Positions 1 through 6,197 of a stretch of 7,180 nucleotides of DNA are shown here, piece by piece (position 1 is the stretch's first letter; the number at the start of each line of letters is the position of its first letter). The stretch spans positions 1 through 7,180 of the forward strand of contig DAOVNW010000049.1 in assembly GCA_030630095.1 (NCBI GenBank), in the 5' to 3' direction. The notes beneath the pieces were generated by a model that saw only the letters and a list, made by a program, of their open reading frames with translations, was not told the origin of the DNA and searched no databases. The translations under genes were made by a program, and so were the position numbers. This DNA comes from Candidatus Omnitrophota bacterium. GTDB taxonomy: Bacteria > Omnitrophota > Gorgyraeia > JAGLLT01.

Positions 1-406
1 AGGCCGAAGTGGAAAGCATATGAACTTCATCAATGATGTATATCTTATATCTGCTGTTTGAAGGAGAAAGCTTTATATTTTCGCGCAGAACTCTTACCTC
101 ATCAACACCATTGTTAGAGGCGCCGTCAATCTCCAGCACGTCAAGGTTAATTGATTTGTCAATTTCCAAACAGCTCCGGCACTCATTGCAGGGTGTGGGA
201 GCAGGCCCTTTTTTGCAGTTTAAGGCCTTAGCCAAAATTCTGGCGGTTGAGGTTTTGCCGGTGCCGCGCGGGCCGGTAAATAAAAAAGCGTGAGCAACTC
301 TCTTCTGCCTGATGGCGTTCTTCAGAGTAGTGGTAATGTGCTCTTGGCCAACTACCTCGTCAAAAGTTTTCGGCCTCCATTTTAAAGCAAAAGCTTGATA
401 TTCCAT
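1..406 (-). CDS. dnaX: DNA polymerase III subunit gamma/tau, N-terminal part (runs off the left edge)
   Basis: This is the 5' end of the clamp-loader ATPase gene. DnaX uses ATP to load the sliding clamp and organises the replicative polymerase in the cytoplasm. The frame is open from ATG at 404-406 to base 1, giving 135 residues with no stop. The start MEYQAFALKWRPKTFDEVVG is typical of DnaX. The Walker A motif GPRGTGKT is at residues 45-52. The four zinc-binding cysteines are C64, C73, C76 and C79 (CX8CX2CX2C). The Walker B segment YIIDEVHML is at residues 123-131. All features expected of the first AAA+ lobe are present; the rest of domain I, the sensor and lid regions and the tau-specific part are outside the window. 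The gene starts 8 bp after the pabBC stop codon and is probably co-transcribed with it. Nothing looks damaged. The identification is secure; only the length of the product is unknown. Confidence 0.96.
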   Translation of the reverse strand, partial: MEYQAFALKWRPKTFDEVVGQEHITTTLKNAIRQKRVAHAFLFTGPRGTGKTSTARILAKALNCKKGPAPTPCNECRSCLEIDKSINLDVLEIDGASNNGVDEVRVLRENIKLSPSNSRYKIYIIDEVHMLSTSA

Positions 407-411
407 ATATG

Positions 412-416
412 CACCT
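412..416 (-). promoter_or_regulatory. dnaX ribosome-binding site across the pabBC stop codon
   Basis: AGGTG on the minus strand lies 5 nt before the dnaX ATG (404-406) and shares bases with the TAG stop of pabBC (415-417). Ribosomes finishing pabBC would therefore cover the dnaX initiation region, which suggests translational coupling. The site supports ATG at 406 as the dnaX start. Coupling itself is inferred. Confidence 0.6.
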
Positions 417-2226
417 AAATGACTTTGACTTCCTCTAAGCCCCTTACAGAGTTACAAAGATATACCGTGTCCGCCGTCAGTATATCCTTTCTGAAGAGGG
501 TTTTCTCCTTAAGAGGAAAGTTTCTTTTATTTATTAAATACTGCCTATATACCCCGTTTAATAAACCACAGCTTAGGGCGGGGGTATAGTAAAATTCGCC
601 CTTTTTGATAATAACGTTCGAAACCGTTCCTTCGGTAATCTCATCTCTTTCATTTGTAAAAATAACACCGTAAAAGCCGAGTTTCTTATACTTTTTATGC
701 TCCTTGTCATACAACTCCCTATCGCTTACTTTGTGGCGCAGGAGAACATTAGAAGATGACGTCTTTCTGCCAGAAACCTTAACCCTGCGGGGCATTGTAT
801 CCTCTCCGGCGGAAATAACTGAGCAGGTAATCTTCACCGTCCCGTCCCGTGAAAGAAGCAGGCGTAATTTATAGGACTTTCTTTTATCAAGGGCTTCAAG
901 GCGCGCTTTCAGCTTCTCCCTGATGGCCTTTTCATTATAACAAAAATTAAAATATTTGGAAGATTTTTTTAATCTTTCAAAATGGAGCTTCAACAGAAAA
1001 CATCTCCTGCCGCCTTTTACCAGGATGGTTTCTATCAGCTGAAAGTTACTCTTCTTAGACGTCAAAAAGCTGGACTTCAAGAGGCACTCGTCGTACTCAG
1101 AAGAGGCGTCAGACTCATAAACGATACCGCTGCCTATGCCCATCTCGCCTTTATTTTTCTTTTTGTCAATAACTACCGTTCTAATAGCTACGTTAAAAGT
1201 ACTTTTTTCTTTTTTCGGCGCGAGATAGCCTATACTGCCGGTATAGACAAGGCGCGGCTCTTTTTCCAACTCCCTGATAATCCGCATAGTTTTTATCTTG
1301 GGGGCTCCCGTAACAGAACCGCAGGGAAAAATGTTTTTAAAAATTTGATACAGCGAAATATCCTTATTGAGTGAACCTCTTATTACAGAAATCATCTGAA
1401 AAAGCGTTTCATACTTCTCCACCTTAAAAAGCTCTTTCGCCTTAACAGAGCCGGCCTTTGAGATTCTGCCCAGGTCGTTTCTTAATAAATCAACTATCAT
1501 CAGATTTTCGCTTCTGTCTTTATCCGACCTCCCGAGAAACTTTTCCTGCTCGACATCCTCATCCAGAGTCTTTCCTCTTTTAAGGGTACCCTTCATAGGC
1601 CGTGTCTCTATAGAACTTTTTGTCTTTCTAAAAAACAGCTCCGGTGAAAAGGAGACGATAAAATAATCGCCAAATTTTATAAAAGCGGAGTAGGCAACCG
1701 TCTGTTTTTCTCTAAGCTGAAGATAAAACTTATAAGCGGAGCCGCGAAAAGAAAATTTTTGCTTAAAGCAGAAGTTCACCTCATAACTCTCGCCTCGTAC
1801 AATATGTTTTTTGATACGTTTTATGTTAGCTATATATTCTTTTTTCGATATGTTCGGCTTTATATCATTAATAGAAGTGTTCCCTTCTACTCCGCCGGCC
1901 AGCCTGCCCTCATAAATTAAAGGCTTTTTATATACTCCAAACCACAAAAGCGGAAAGGCATACCTGTTCTTATCCTTAAGCGCCTCCTCAAAGGCATAGC
2001 CGGCTTCATAGCTTATAAAGCCTGCCGCGTAATAGCCTTTATCTAAGATTTCATCCAGCTCATCCAGTTTTTCCCTCAACTTCTCCGGCCGGAAACAGGT
2101 AATCACCTTAAAAGGCTTTAAAAAAAGAAGGCTTTTTCTGTTTTGAGCGTCAAACCTGTTCGTCTCCAGAAAAACGCAGTCCTCATTTTTCTTAAGACGG
2201 TCAAATATATCTTTAAGATTAGCCAT
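415..2226 (-). CDS. pabBC: Bifunctional aminodeoxychorismate synthase component I / aminodeoxychorismate lyase (PabB-PabC fusion)
   Basis: This 603-residue protein carries two consecutive steps of p-aminobenzoate synthesis for folate. Residues 1 to about 388 are a chorismate-utilising PabB domain. It contains SPELFFR (194-200), RPMKGT (209-214) with the Lys212 that marks PabB (anthranilate synthases have Ala there), the stretch around SENLMIVDLLRNDLGRI (239-255), PCGSVTGAPK (301-310) and the C-terminal GIGSGIVYESDASSEYDE block. Residues from about 394 to 603 are a class IV PLP-dependent lyase (PabC-like). LRHK ends in Lys499, the likely PLP Schiff-base lysine; EGTVSN (532-537) and GLLNGVYR (554-561) are also present. 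Fused PabB-PabC proteins are a known bacterial arrangement. A separate glutamine amidotransferase subunit (PabA) would be needed for glutamine-dependent activity and is not in this window. ATG at 2226 has an AGGA site 7 nt upstream. The protein is rich in lysine. Anthranilate synthase is unlikely because of Lys212 and the fused lyase. Confidence 0.93.
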   Translation of the reverse strand: MANLKDIFDRLKKNEDCVFLETNRFDAQNRKSLLFLKPFKVITCFRPEKLREKLDELDEILDKGYYAAGFISYEAGYAFEEALKDKNRYAFPLLWFGVYKKPLIYEGRLAGGVEGNTSINDIKPNISKKEYIANIKRIKKHIVRGESYEVNFCFKQKFSFRGSAYKFYLQLREKQTVAYSAFIKFGDYFIVSFSPELFFRKTKSSIETRPMKGTLKRGKTLDEDVEQEKFLGRSDKDRSENLMIVDLLRNDLGRISKAGSVKAKELFKVEKYETLFQMISVIRGSLNKDISLYQIFKNIFPCGSVTGAPKIKTMRIIRELEKEPRLVYTGSIGYLAPKKEKSTFNVAIRTVVIDKKKNKGEMGIGSGIVYESDASSEYDECLLKSSFLTSKKSNFQLIETILVKGGRRCFLLKLHFERLKKSSKYFNFCYNEKAIREKLKARLEALDKRKSYKLRLLLSRDGTVKITCSVISAGEDTMPRRVKVSGRKTSSSNVLLRHKVSDRELYDKEHKKYKKLGFYGVIFTNERDEITEGTVSNVIIKKGEFYYTPALSCGLLNGVYRQYLINKRNFPLKEKTLFRKDILTADTVYLCNSVRGLEEVKVI

Positions 2227-2233
2227 AGTAATG

Positions 2234-2237
2234 TCCT
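2234..2237 (-). promoter_or_regulatory. pabBC ribosome-binding site
   Basis: AGGA (within TTAGGA on the minus strand) ends 7 nt before the ATG of pabBC, a good spacing that fixes the start at 2226. No convincing -35/-10 pair could be read in the AT-rich DNA upstream, so the promoter of pabBC, if separate from the hyd operon, remains unplaced. Confidence 0.55.
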
Positions 2238-2262
2238 AACAGTTTAAATCACCAATCTATTA

Positions 2263-2392
2263 GCGAAAAGCTCAAACCGAAAAACGTAAAACCATAATTC
2301 AAAACTTAAAACTTATTTCTTACTATTTGATATTTTTTTAATCTTTTTACTTTTACACTATAATTTTACATTTTTCGCTTTACGCTTTTAGC
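2263..2392 (-). repeat. Imperfect 52-bp inverted repeat with 26-bp spacer, built of A-tract/T-tract heptads
   Basis: The arms are 2263-2314 and 2341-2392, separated by 2315-2340. Aligned without gaps as reverse complements they match at 38 of 52 positions by hand count. On the plus strand the left arm has A-tracts of 3-5 bases about every 7 nt, each separated by a short variable block; the right arm is the T-tract mirror. Six of the 14 mismatches are transitions, and all six become G-U pairs in RNA of the operon sense (minus strand), so about 44 of 52 positions could pair. The element fills most of the gap between hydE and pabBC. No U-run follows the distal arm, so it does not look like a standard intrinsic terminator. 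It could be a transcribed hairpin that protects or separates the hyd message, a non-autonomous repeat element, or two runs of degenerate heptads that mirror each other by chance. Confidence 0.6.
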
Positions 2393-2407
2393 TTTCCACT
2401 CTTGACA

Positions 2408-3382
2408 TTACCGCTTGAGTGAGTCTCCTCTTTCAAAGGTAACCTCTCTTCCACTCTTTAAAACCGCGGCTTCCGCCCTTTTTAAACTTACGCTTACCTT
2501 ATTGTCATAAATCGCGTAGTCCTTCTTAAGCTTAGACGGCGTAAAATTAACCATAATAACGTTGCATCCGGCATTTAGCCCCAGAATATGCCCACAGCCT
2601 TCGTCTAAAGTAGCCAGTGCCGTAGTCGCCGGCATGTGTGAATTTTTTGTTACAACTCTCGCGAGAGCTATTACCTTTAAGGCGAAGTCAACAGACGCGA
2701 TACTGCTTTCAGCCAGCGGCGTATTGCTCTGGGGAATAAAAGGCCCAATGCCTATCATATCCGGCTGGAAGTCCTGAAGAAAGAGTATGTCCCCGCGTAA
2801 ATCCTCAATCGCTTGCCCAGGCAGGCCAACTACACAACCCGCTCCTACCTGATAGCCTGTTTTCCTTAAAAACTCGAGTATCCTTATTCTCTCCTTTAGC
2901 GACTGGCCGGGATGTAGTTTTTTATAAAGCCTCTCATTCATCGTTTCATGCCTTAATAAATACCTGTCCGCCCCGCAATTAAAGAAGGCCTTATACTCAT
3001 CATCTGGCCGCTCACCGACCGAGAGGGTAATGGCCGTATCCGGAAACCTCTTCTTTATGTCTTTTATTATACCGCGGATATCATCAACTCCATAATAAAA
3101 GTCGTCTCCTGACTGAAGCACCAGCGTTTTCATTCCTTCTTCGCAGGCGCCATAAGAGGCTTTAATAATTTCAGACGGCTTCATCCTGTAGCGCCTTAAG
3201 CTCCCATTATCCCTTCTCAAGCCGCAGTAAAGGCAGTTTCTGGCGCAGTAATTGGAAAACTCTATCAGCCCCCGCAGGATAACCTTGTTGCCGCAGTGCT
3301 CTTTTCTAACTTCATCCGCTCTTTTTATGAGCGCGGTTCTTTCGCCTGCCTGCAGGTACTTTAAAATCTCTTTCGCTGTCAC
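2408..3382 (-). CDS. hydE: [FeFe]-hydrogenase maturase HydE, radical SAM enzyme
   Basis: HydE is a radical S-adenosylmethionine enzyme that acts on the iron-cysteine synthon delivered by HydG during assembly of the 2Fe subcluster. The 324-residue product has the radical SAM cluster motif CX3CX2C at C46, C50 and C53 (NYCARNCLYCGLRRDN), as in characterised HydE. It also has the family segment GAGCVVGLPGQ and the C-terminal barrel stretch GLNAGCNVIMVNFTP. The three cysteines that bind a second, dispensable cluster in some HydE proteins (CX7CX2C after the barrel in Thermotoga maritima) are absent here. The start is GTG at 3380-3382; an in-frame TGA three codons upstream rules out a longer protein. 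The N-terminus is about 17 residues shorter than that of the T. maritima enzyme. The related methylornithine synthase PylB shares the fold, but the hydF-hydG context and the C-terminal sequence favour HydE. It is the last gene of the hyd operon, 48 bp after hydG. Confidence 0.93.
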   Translation of the reverse strand: MTAKEILKYLQAGERTALIKRADEVRKEHCGNKVILRGLIEFSNYCARNCLYCGLRRDNGSLRRYRMKPSEIIKASYGACEEGMKTLVLQSGDDFYYGVDDIRGIIKDIKKRFPDTAITLSVGERPDDEYKAFFNCGADRYLLRHETMNERLYKKLHPGQSLKERIRILEFLRKTGYQVGAGCVVGLPGQAIEDLRGDILFLQDFQPDMIGIGPFIPQSNTPLAESSIASVDFALKVIALARVVTKNSHMPATTALATLDEGCGHILGLNAGCNVIMVNFTPSKLKKDYAIYDNKVSVSLKRAEAAVLKSGREVTFERGDSLKR

Positions 3383-3395
3383 CTTATTTCACAAA

Positions 3396-3400
3396 CCTTT
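3396..3400 (-). promoter_or_regulatory. Probable, distant ribosome-binding site for hydE (GTG start)
   Basis: AAAGG on the minus strand lies 13 nt before the GTG at 3382, a long spacing. No better site is closer: the only purine-rich bases nearby run into the start codon itself. An in-frame TGA just upstream limits the choice of start. Together with the GTG codon this suggests hydE is translated less efficiently than hydG, which has a strong site. Confidence 0.4.
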
Positions 3401-3430
3401 TTTTAAAGTTTACAACCTTACATTCTTTAA

Positions 3431-4930
3431 TTAAAAGTAGAGATCCCGTTCCCCCTTTTTAATCCGTTCATAGTAATTCATAAAGTTAGAAAAAATGCCG
3501 GGCATTGCCGCCTTGACTTCCTCTATCTCCCTATTAATAACCTTCTCTCCCGCCTTTTTAGTCTCTTCGCCGGCAAAGTCGTTAAGCCACTCCCTAAAAG
3601 TAAGAACGGCATTTAGCTTGCAAAACTGCCCCTCTTTGCCCGTTCTTAAAAGGTCCATAATGCGCTTACCCGTCCGCCCGCACCTGTAGCCCGCGGTACA
3701 AAAAGAGGTAATGTAACCCATCTCGGCAAACTCTCTTATTACTTCATCTAAGCCACGCGTGTCGCCCAGGAAAAATTGCTGTCTCGAACCCTCCTGCCCT
3801 GAGCCGCGTTCGCTGTAGGCGCCGATGCCTATTTTGCTCGAAGCATCTGTCTGCGTTATCCCCAGAGAAAGTGACCTCCTTCTTATCTCTGCCGTCTCGC
3901 GGGCGGTAATAATCATACCCGTATGAGGAACGGCCAATCTGATAACGGTTATAAGTTTTATGAAGTCCTTGTCGCTTACCTTATATTTTGAGTTATCGCA
4001 AAAAGGCGTATTTTCGGACGGCTCAAGGCGCGGGAAAGAGATGGTGTGAGCGCCGACACCAAACTTTTCCTCAAGCTCCCTCGAATGCGCCACCAGCCCC
4101 ATCACTTCAAACCTCCAATCATAAAGGCCGAACAAGGCCCCCAGGCCTACGTCATCTACACCGGCTTCCATAGCCCTATGCAGGCAGTAAAGGCGCCATT
4201 TATAGTTACCTTTAATAGTACCCTCGGGATGCACCGTCTTGTAGGTCTGCTGATGATAGGTCTCCTGAAAAACCTGATAGGTTCCTATGCCAACCTGATG
4301 GAGACGCTTTAAGGCCTCAACTGAAAGAGGCGCCGCGTTTATATTTACTCTTCTTATTTGTCCAAATCCGTTTTTAGTTTTTGCTTTTACACTGTAAATA
4401 GCCTCTAATGTCCGGGCCATATAGTCAACATCTGTCAGCGGGTGCTCTCCATAAACGGCAATGAGGCGCTTGTGGCCTATCCGGCCGGCCAGCACCTCTA
4501 TCTCCTTTTTAACCTCATCCAGAGAGAGTACCCGGCGGCTGGCGTCAGTATTTGACCGGCGAAAGCCGCAATAGGCGCAATCATTCACGCAGATATTCGA
4601 CATATACAAGGGCGCGAAGGTTACGATTCTATTATTATAAACCTTTTTCTTAACTTTGAGCGCCGCTTCTTCCATCATCAGGAGCGCTTCGGCATCTTCC
4701 GTATTTAAAAGGCAGGCCGTCTCCTCAAGTGTCAGGGTCTGGATGGATAAAGATTTGTCTATAATATCTTTTATCCTCTTTATATCGGGTTTTGTATTGA
4801 CGGATAGATTCTGTTCTATCTCTTTATCGTTAATAAAAGTTTTCCCGTCCGCCTTTAAGTATTTATCTACTTCCTCCGGCTTTATCCGTTCTTTTATCCA
4901 TGAATTAACATTAATCGCTTTCGTTTGCAT
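3431..4930 (-). CDS. hydG: [FeFe]-hydrogenase maturase HydG, tyrosine lyase, with altered C-terminal cluster motif
   Basis: HydG splits tyrosine to p-cresol and dehydroglycine and converts the latter into CO and cyanide, which bind an iron of its auxiliary cluster. The 499-residue product has the radical SAM motif CX3CX2C at C114, C118 and C121 (SNICVNDCAYCGFRR). His295 in GAHTISFPR matches the conserved histidine that helps hold the dangler iron. The C-terminal domain should carry CX2CX22C for the auxiliary 4Fe-4S cluster. Here it reads CTAGYRCGRTG: Cys411 and the distal Cys437 are at canonical spacing, but the middle position is Gly414 (codon at 3689-3691, GGC), and a cysteine appears at 417. 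The frame is intact and all other family blocks look normal. ATG at 4930 has a strong AGGAGAGG site. The gene lies 22 bp after hydF and 48 bp before hydE. Assignment as HydG is firm; whether it makes the normal synthon is open. Confidence 0.96.
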   Translation of the reverse strand: MQTKAINVNSWIKERIKPEEVDKYLKADGKTFINDKEIEQNLSVNTKPDIKRIKDIIDKSLSIQTLTLEETACLLNTEDAEALLMMEEAALKVKKKVYNNRIVTFAPLYMSNICVNDCAYCGFRRSNTDASRRVLSLDEVKKEIEVLAGRIGHKRLIAVYGEHPLTDVDYMARTLEAIYSVKAKTKNGFGQIRRVNINAAPLSVEALKRLHQVGIGTYQVFQETYHQQTYKTVHPEGTIKGNYKWRLYCLHRAMEAGVDDVGLGALFGLYDWRFEVMGLVAHSRELEEKFGVGAHTISFPRLEPSENTPFCDNSKYKVSDKDFIKLITVIRLAVPHTGMIITARETAEIRRRSLSLGITQTDASSKIGIGAYSERGSGQEGSRQQFFLGDTRGLDEVIREFAEMGYITSFCTAGYRCGRTGKRIMDLLRTGKEGQFCKLNAVLTFREWLNDFAGEETKKAGEKVINREIEEVKAAMPGIFSNFMNYYERIKKGERDLYF

Positions 4931-4933
4931 AAA

Positions 4934-4941
4934 CCTCTCCT
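4934..4941 (-). promoter_or_regulatory. Strong hydG ribosome-binding site
   Basis: AGGAGAGG on the minus strand sits in the 22-bp gap between hydF and hydG. The AGGAG core ends 6 nt before the ATG at 4928-4930. It fixes the hydG start and is the best Shine-Dalgarno sequence among the hyd genes in this window. Confidence 0.65.
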
Positions 4942-4952
4942 GCTTTTTTGAC

Positions 4953-6197
4953 TTATGTCCGCTTTTGTCTTTTTAAGATATCAAGCGCCGCCGGGAAAGG
5001 CGAAAGAACCCTCTCTATGACCCCATGTAAAAAAGAGATGCATAGCCCGTAATTGGTAATCGGCACACCTGACTCCTTAGCTCTATTTATTCTGCTTAGC
5101 ATTTCCCTGCGGCCTATCATACAGCCGCCGCAATGAATAATTAACTTATACTCTTTCAAATTATCGGGATAATCTCTGCCGGCATACGTATCAACCTTTA
5201 AATCTCCTCCTACGTACTGACGCAGCCAACGGGGAATTTTTACCCTGCCGATGTCATCTTCTATCGGATGATGACTGCAGGCTTCGGCTATCAAAACCTT
5301 ATCGCGCGGTTTCAGGGTATCTATTGCCCCTACGGCCTTAACTGCTTCTGTTAAATTCCCTTTATACCTGGAGAAAAGCACTGAAAAGGTAGTGCATTTT
5401 ATCGCGGGCGGGGTATCAGCCGCCATCTTCATAACCACCTGGGAGTCGCAGACAACAATATCAGGCGGCCGTTTGAGATTATCAAGCAGAGACTTATATT
5501 CTCTTTCCTTAACAACCAACGCCGCCGCGTCATTATCCAGCAAATCGCGTATCGCCTGCACCTGCGGCAGGATAATCCTCCCTTTGGGCGCCTCCAAATC
5601 TATGGGCACAATGAGTACCGCGGATCCGCCTGCCGGCACCAAATCACCGATAATAGCCGGCGGATTCACAAAGTCAGCGGGACAAGCCTCTATCAAATAT
5701 TGCTTAAATTGATATATAACTTCATCTCTTCTGTTTTTATCAAGGCTGGAACAAATGATTATATGCTGACTATGAAAATTGACCTGTTTAACAAAGGCCT
5801 CATCTAATTTTTTAACGTCGATCTTGTTTATTACAACTATCAGTGGGATATTTCGCGCAAGCGACTCTTCTTTAATGCGCTTTTCATATTCTCCCCAGAT
5901 GCCGGGCTCAACAAGAAGTACAAAAATGTCAGAGCGCTCAAAAATTTTATGCGTCTTTTTCAGCCTTAACTTAGAAAGCGCCGATACATCATCAAGGCCG
6001 GCCGTATCTAAAAAAACTACCGGCCCAACCGGCAGTAACTCCATACTTTTTTCTACCACGTCGGTAGTAGTTCCCGGATAAGGAGAAGTAATTGAAACCT
6101 CCTGCGAGGAAACATAGTTAAGAAAAGTTGACTTTCCCACATTTACGCGGCCAAACAAGCCAATCTGCAAACGTAATGATTTAGGTGTTTTCAGCAT
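4953..6197 (-). CDS. hydF: [FeFe]-hydrogenase maturation GTPase HydF (scaffold protein)
   Basis: HydF is the scaffold that carries the 2Fe precursor and hands it to apo-hydrogenase; its GTPase domain modulates the interaction with its partners. The 414-residue length is normal for the family. The N-terminal GTPase domain shows the P-loop GRVNVGKST (16-24), PGTTTD (41-46), DTAG (64-67) and NKID (124-127). A dimerisation domain follows (roughly residues 170-260). The C-terminal cluster domain has the HydF signature CxHx45HCxxC: C307, H309, then H355, C356 and C359. All three cysteine ligands are therefore present at about the same positions as in the Thermotoga protein. ATG at 6195-6197 gives the usual short leader before the P-loop. 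This start lies inside the last codons of the upstream lyase gene (17-bp overlap) and has only a weak AAAGAAG site, so its translation probably depends on ribosomes ending the lyase. hydG follows after 22 bp. Confidence 0.97.
   Translation of the reverse strand: MLKTPKSLRLQIGLFGRVNVGKSTFLNYVSSQEVSITSPYPGTTTDVVEKSMELLPVGPVVFLDTAGLDDVSALSKLRLKKTHKIFERSDIFVLLVEPGIWGEYEKRIKEESLARNIPLIVVINKIDVKKLDEAFVKQVNFHSQHIIICSSLDKNRRDEVIYQFKQYLIEACPADFVNPPAIIGDLVPAGGSAVLIVPIDLEAPKGRIILPQVQAIRDLLDNDAAALVVKEREYKSLLDNLKRPPDIVVCDSQVVMKMAADTPPAIKCTTFSVLFSRYKGNLTEAVKAVGAIDTLKPRDKVLIAEACSHHPIEDDIGRVKIPRWLRQYVGGDLKVDTYAGRDYPDNLKEYKLIIHCGGCMIGRREMLSRINRAKESGVPITNYGLCISFLHGVIERVLSPFPAALDILKRQKRT

Noticed and set aside
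33..293. Plus-strand open frame of 86 codons
   Set aside because: It lies antisense to the DnaX AAA+ domain, which has clear Walker A, zinc and Walker B motifs; the plus-strand product resembles no family I know.
982..1374. Plus-strand open frame of 130 codons inside pabBC
   Set aside because: It is antisense to conserved PabB/PabC motifs and has no ribosome-binding site or recognisable domain; it is a shadow frame.
2227..2340. Possible minus-strand promoter for pabBC in the AT-rich gap
   Set aside because: TTGAAT- and TAGATT-like hexamers occur but never at 16-18 nt spacing; in such AT-rich DNA single boxes are expected by chance.
2359..2407. TATAAT (2359-2364) and TTGACA (2402-2407) on the plus strand
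   Set aside because: They are in the wrong order for a promoter (the -10-like box precedes the -35-like box), and no gene follows on the plus strand.
2227..2407. Rho-independent terminator after hydE
   Set aside because: The palindrome here is long, AT-rich and imperfect, and no run of T follows the distal arm on the minus strand, so a standard intrinsic terminator is not supported.
2408..3382. PylB (methylornithine synthase) instead of HydE
   Set aside because: PylB is a close homologue, but no pyrrolysine genes are nearby and the gene sits directly after hydF and hydG.
3383..3430. Imperfect direct repeat of AAGGTTGT-like units between hydG and hydE
   Set aside because: Only two short, inexact copies in AT-rich DNA; this is too little to call a repeat or operator.
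5392..6081. Two plus-strand open frames of about 100 codons opposite hydF
   Set aside because: Both are antisense to the GTPase and dimerisation domains of HydF and reflect its codon composition.
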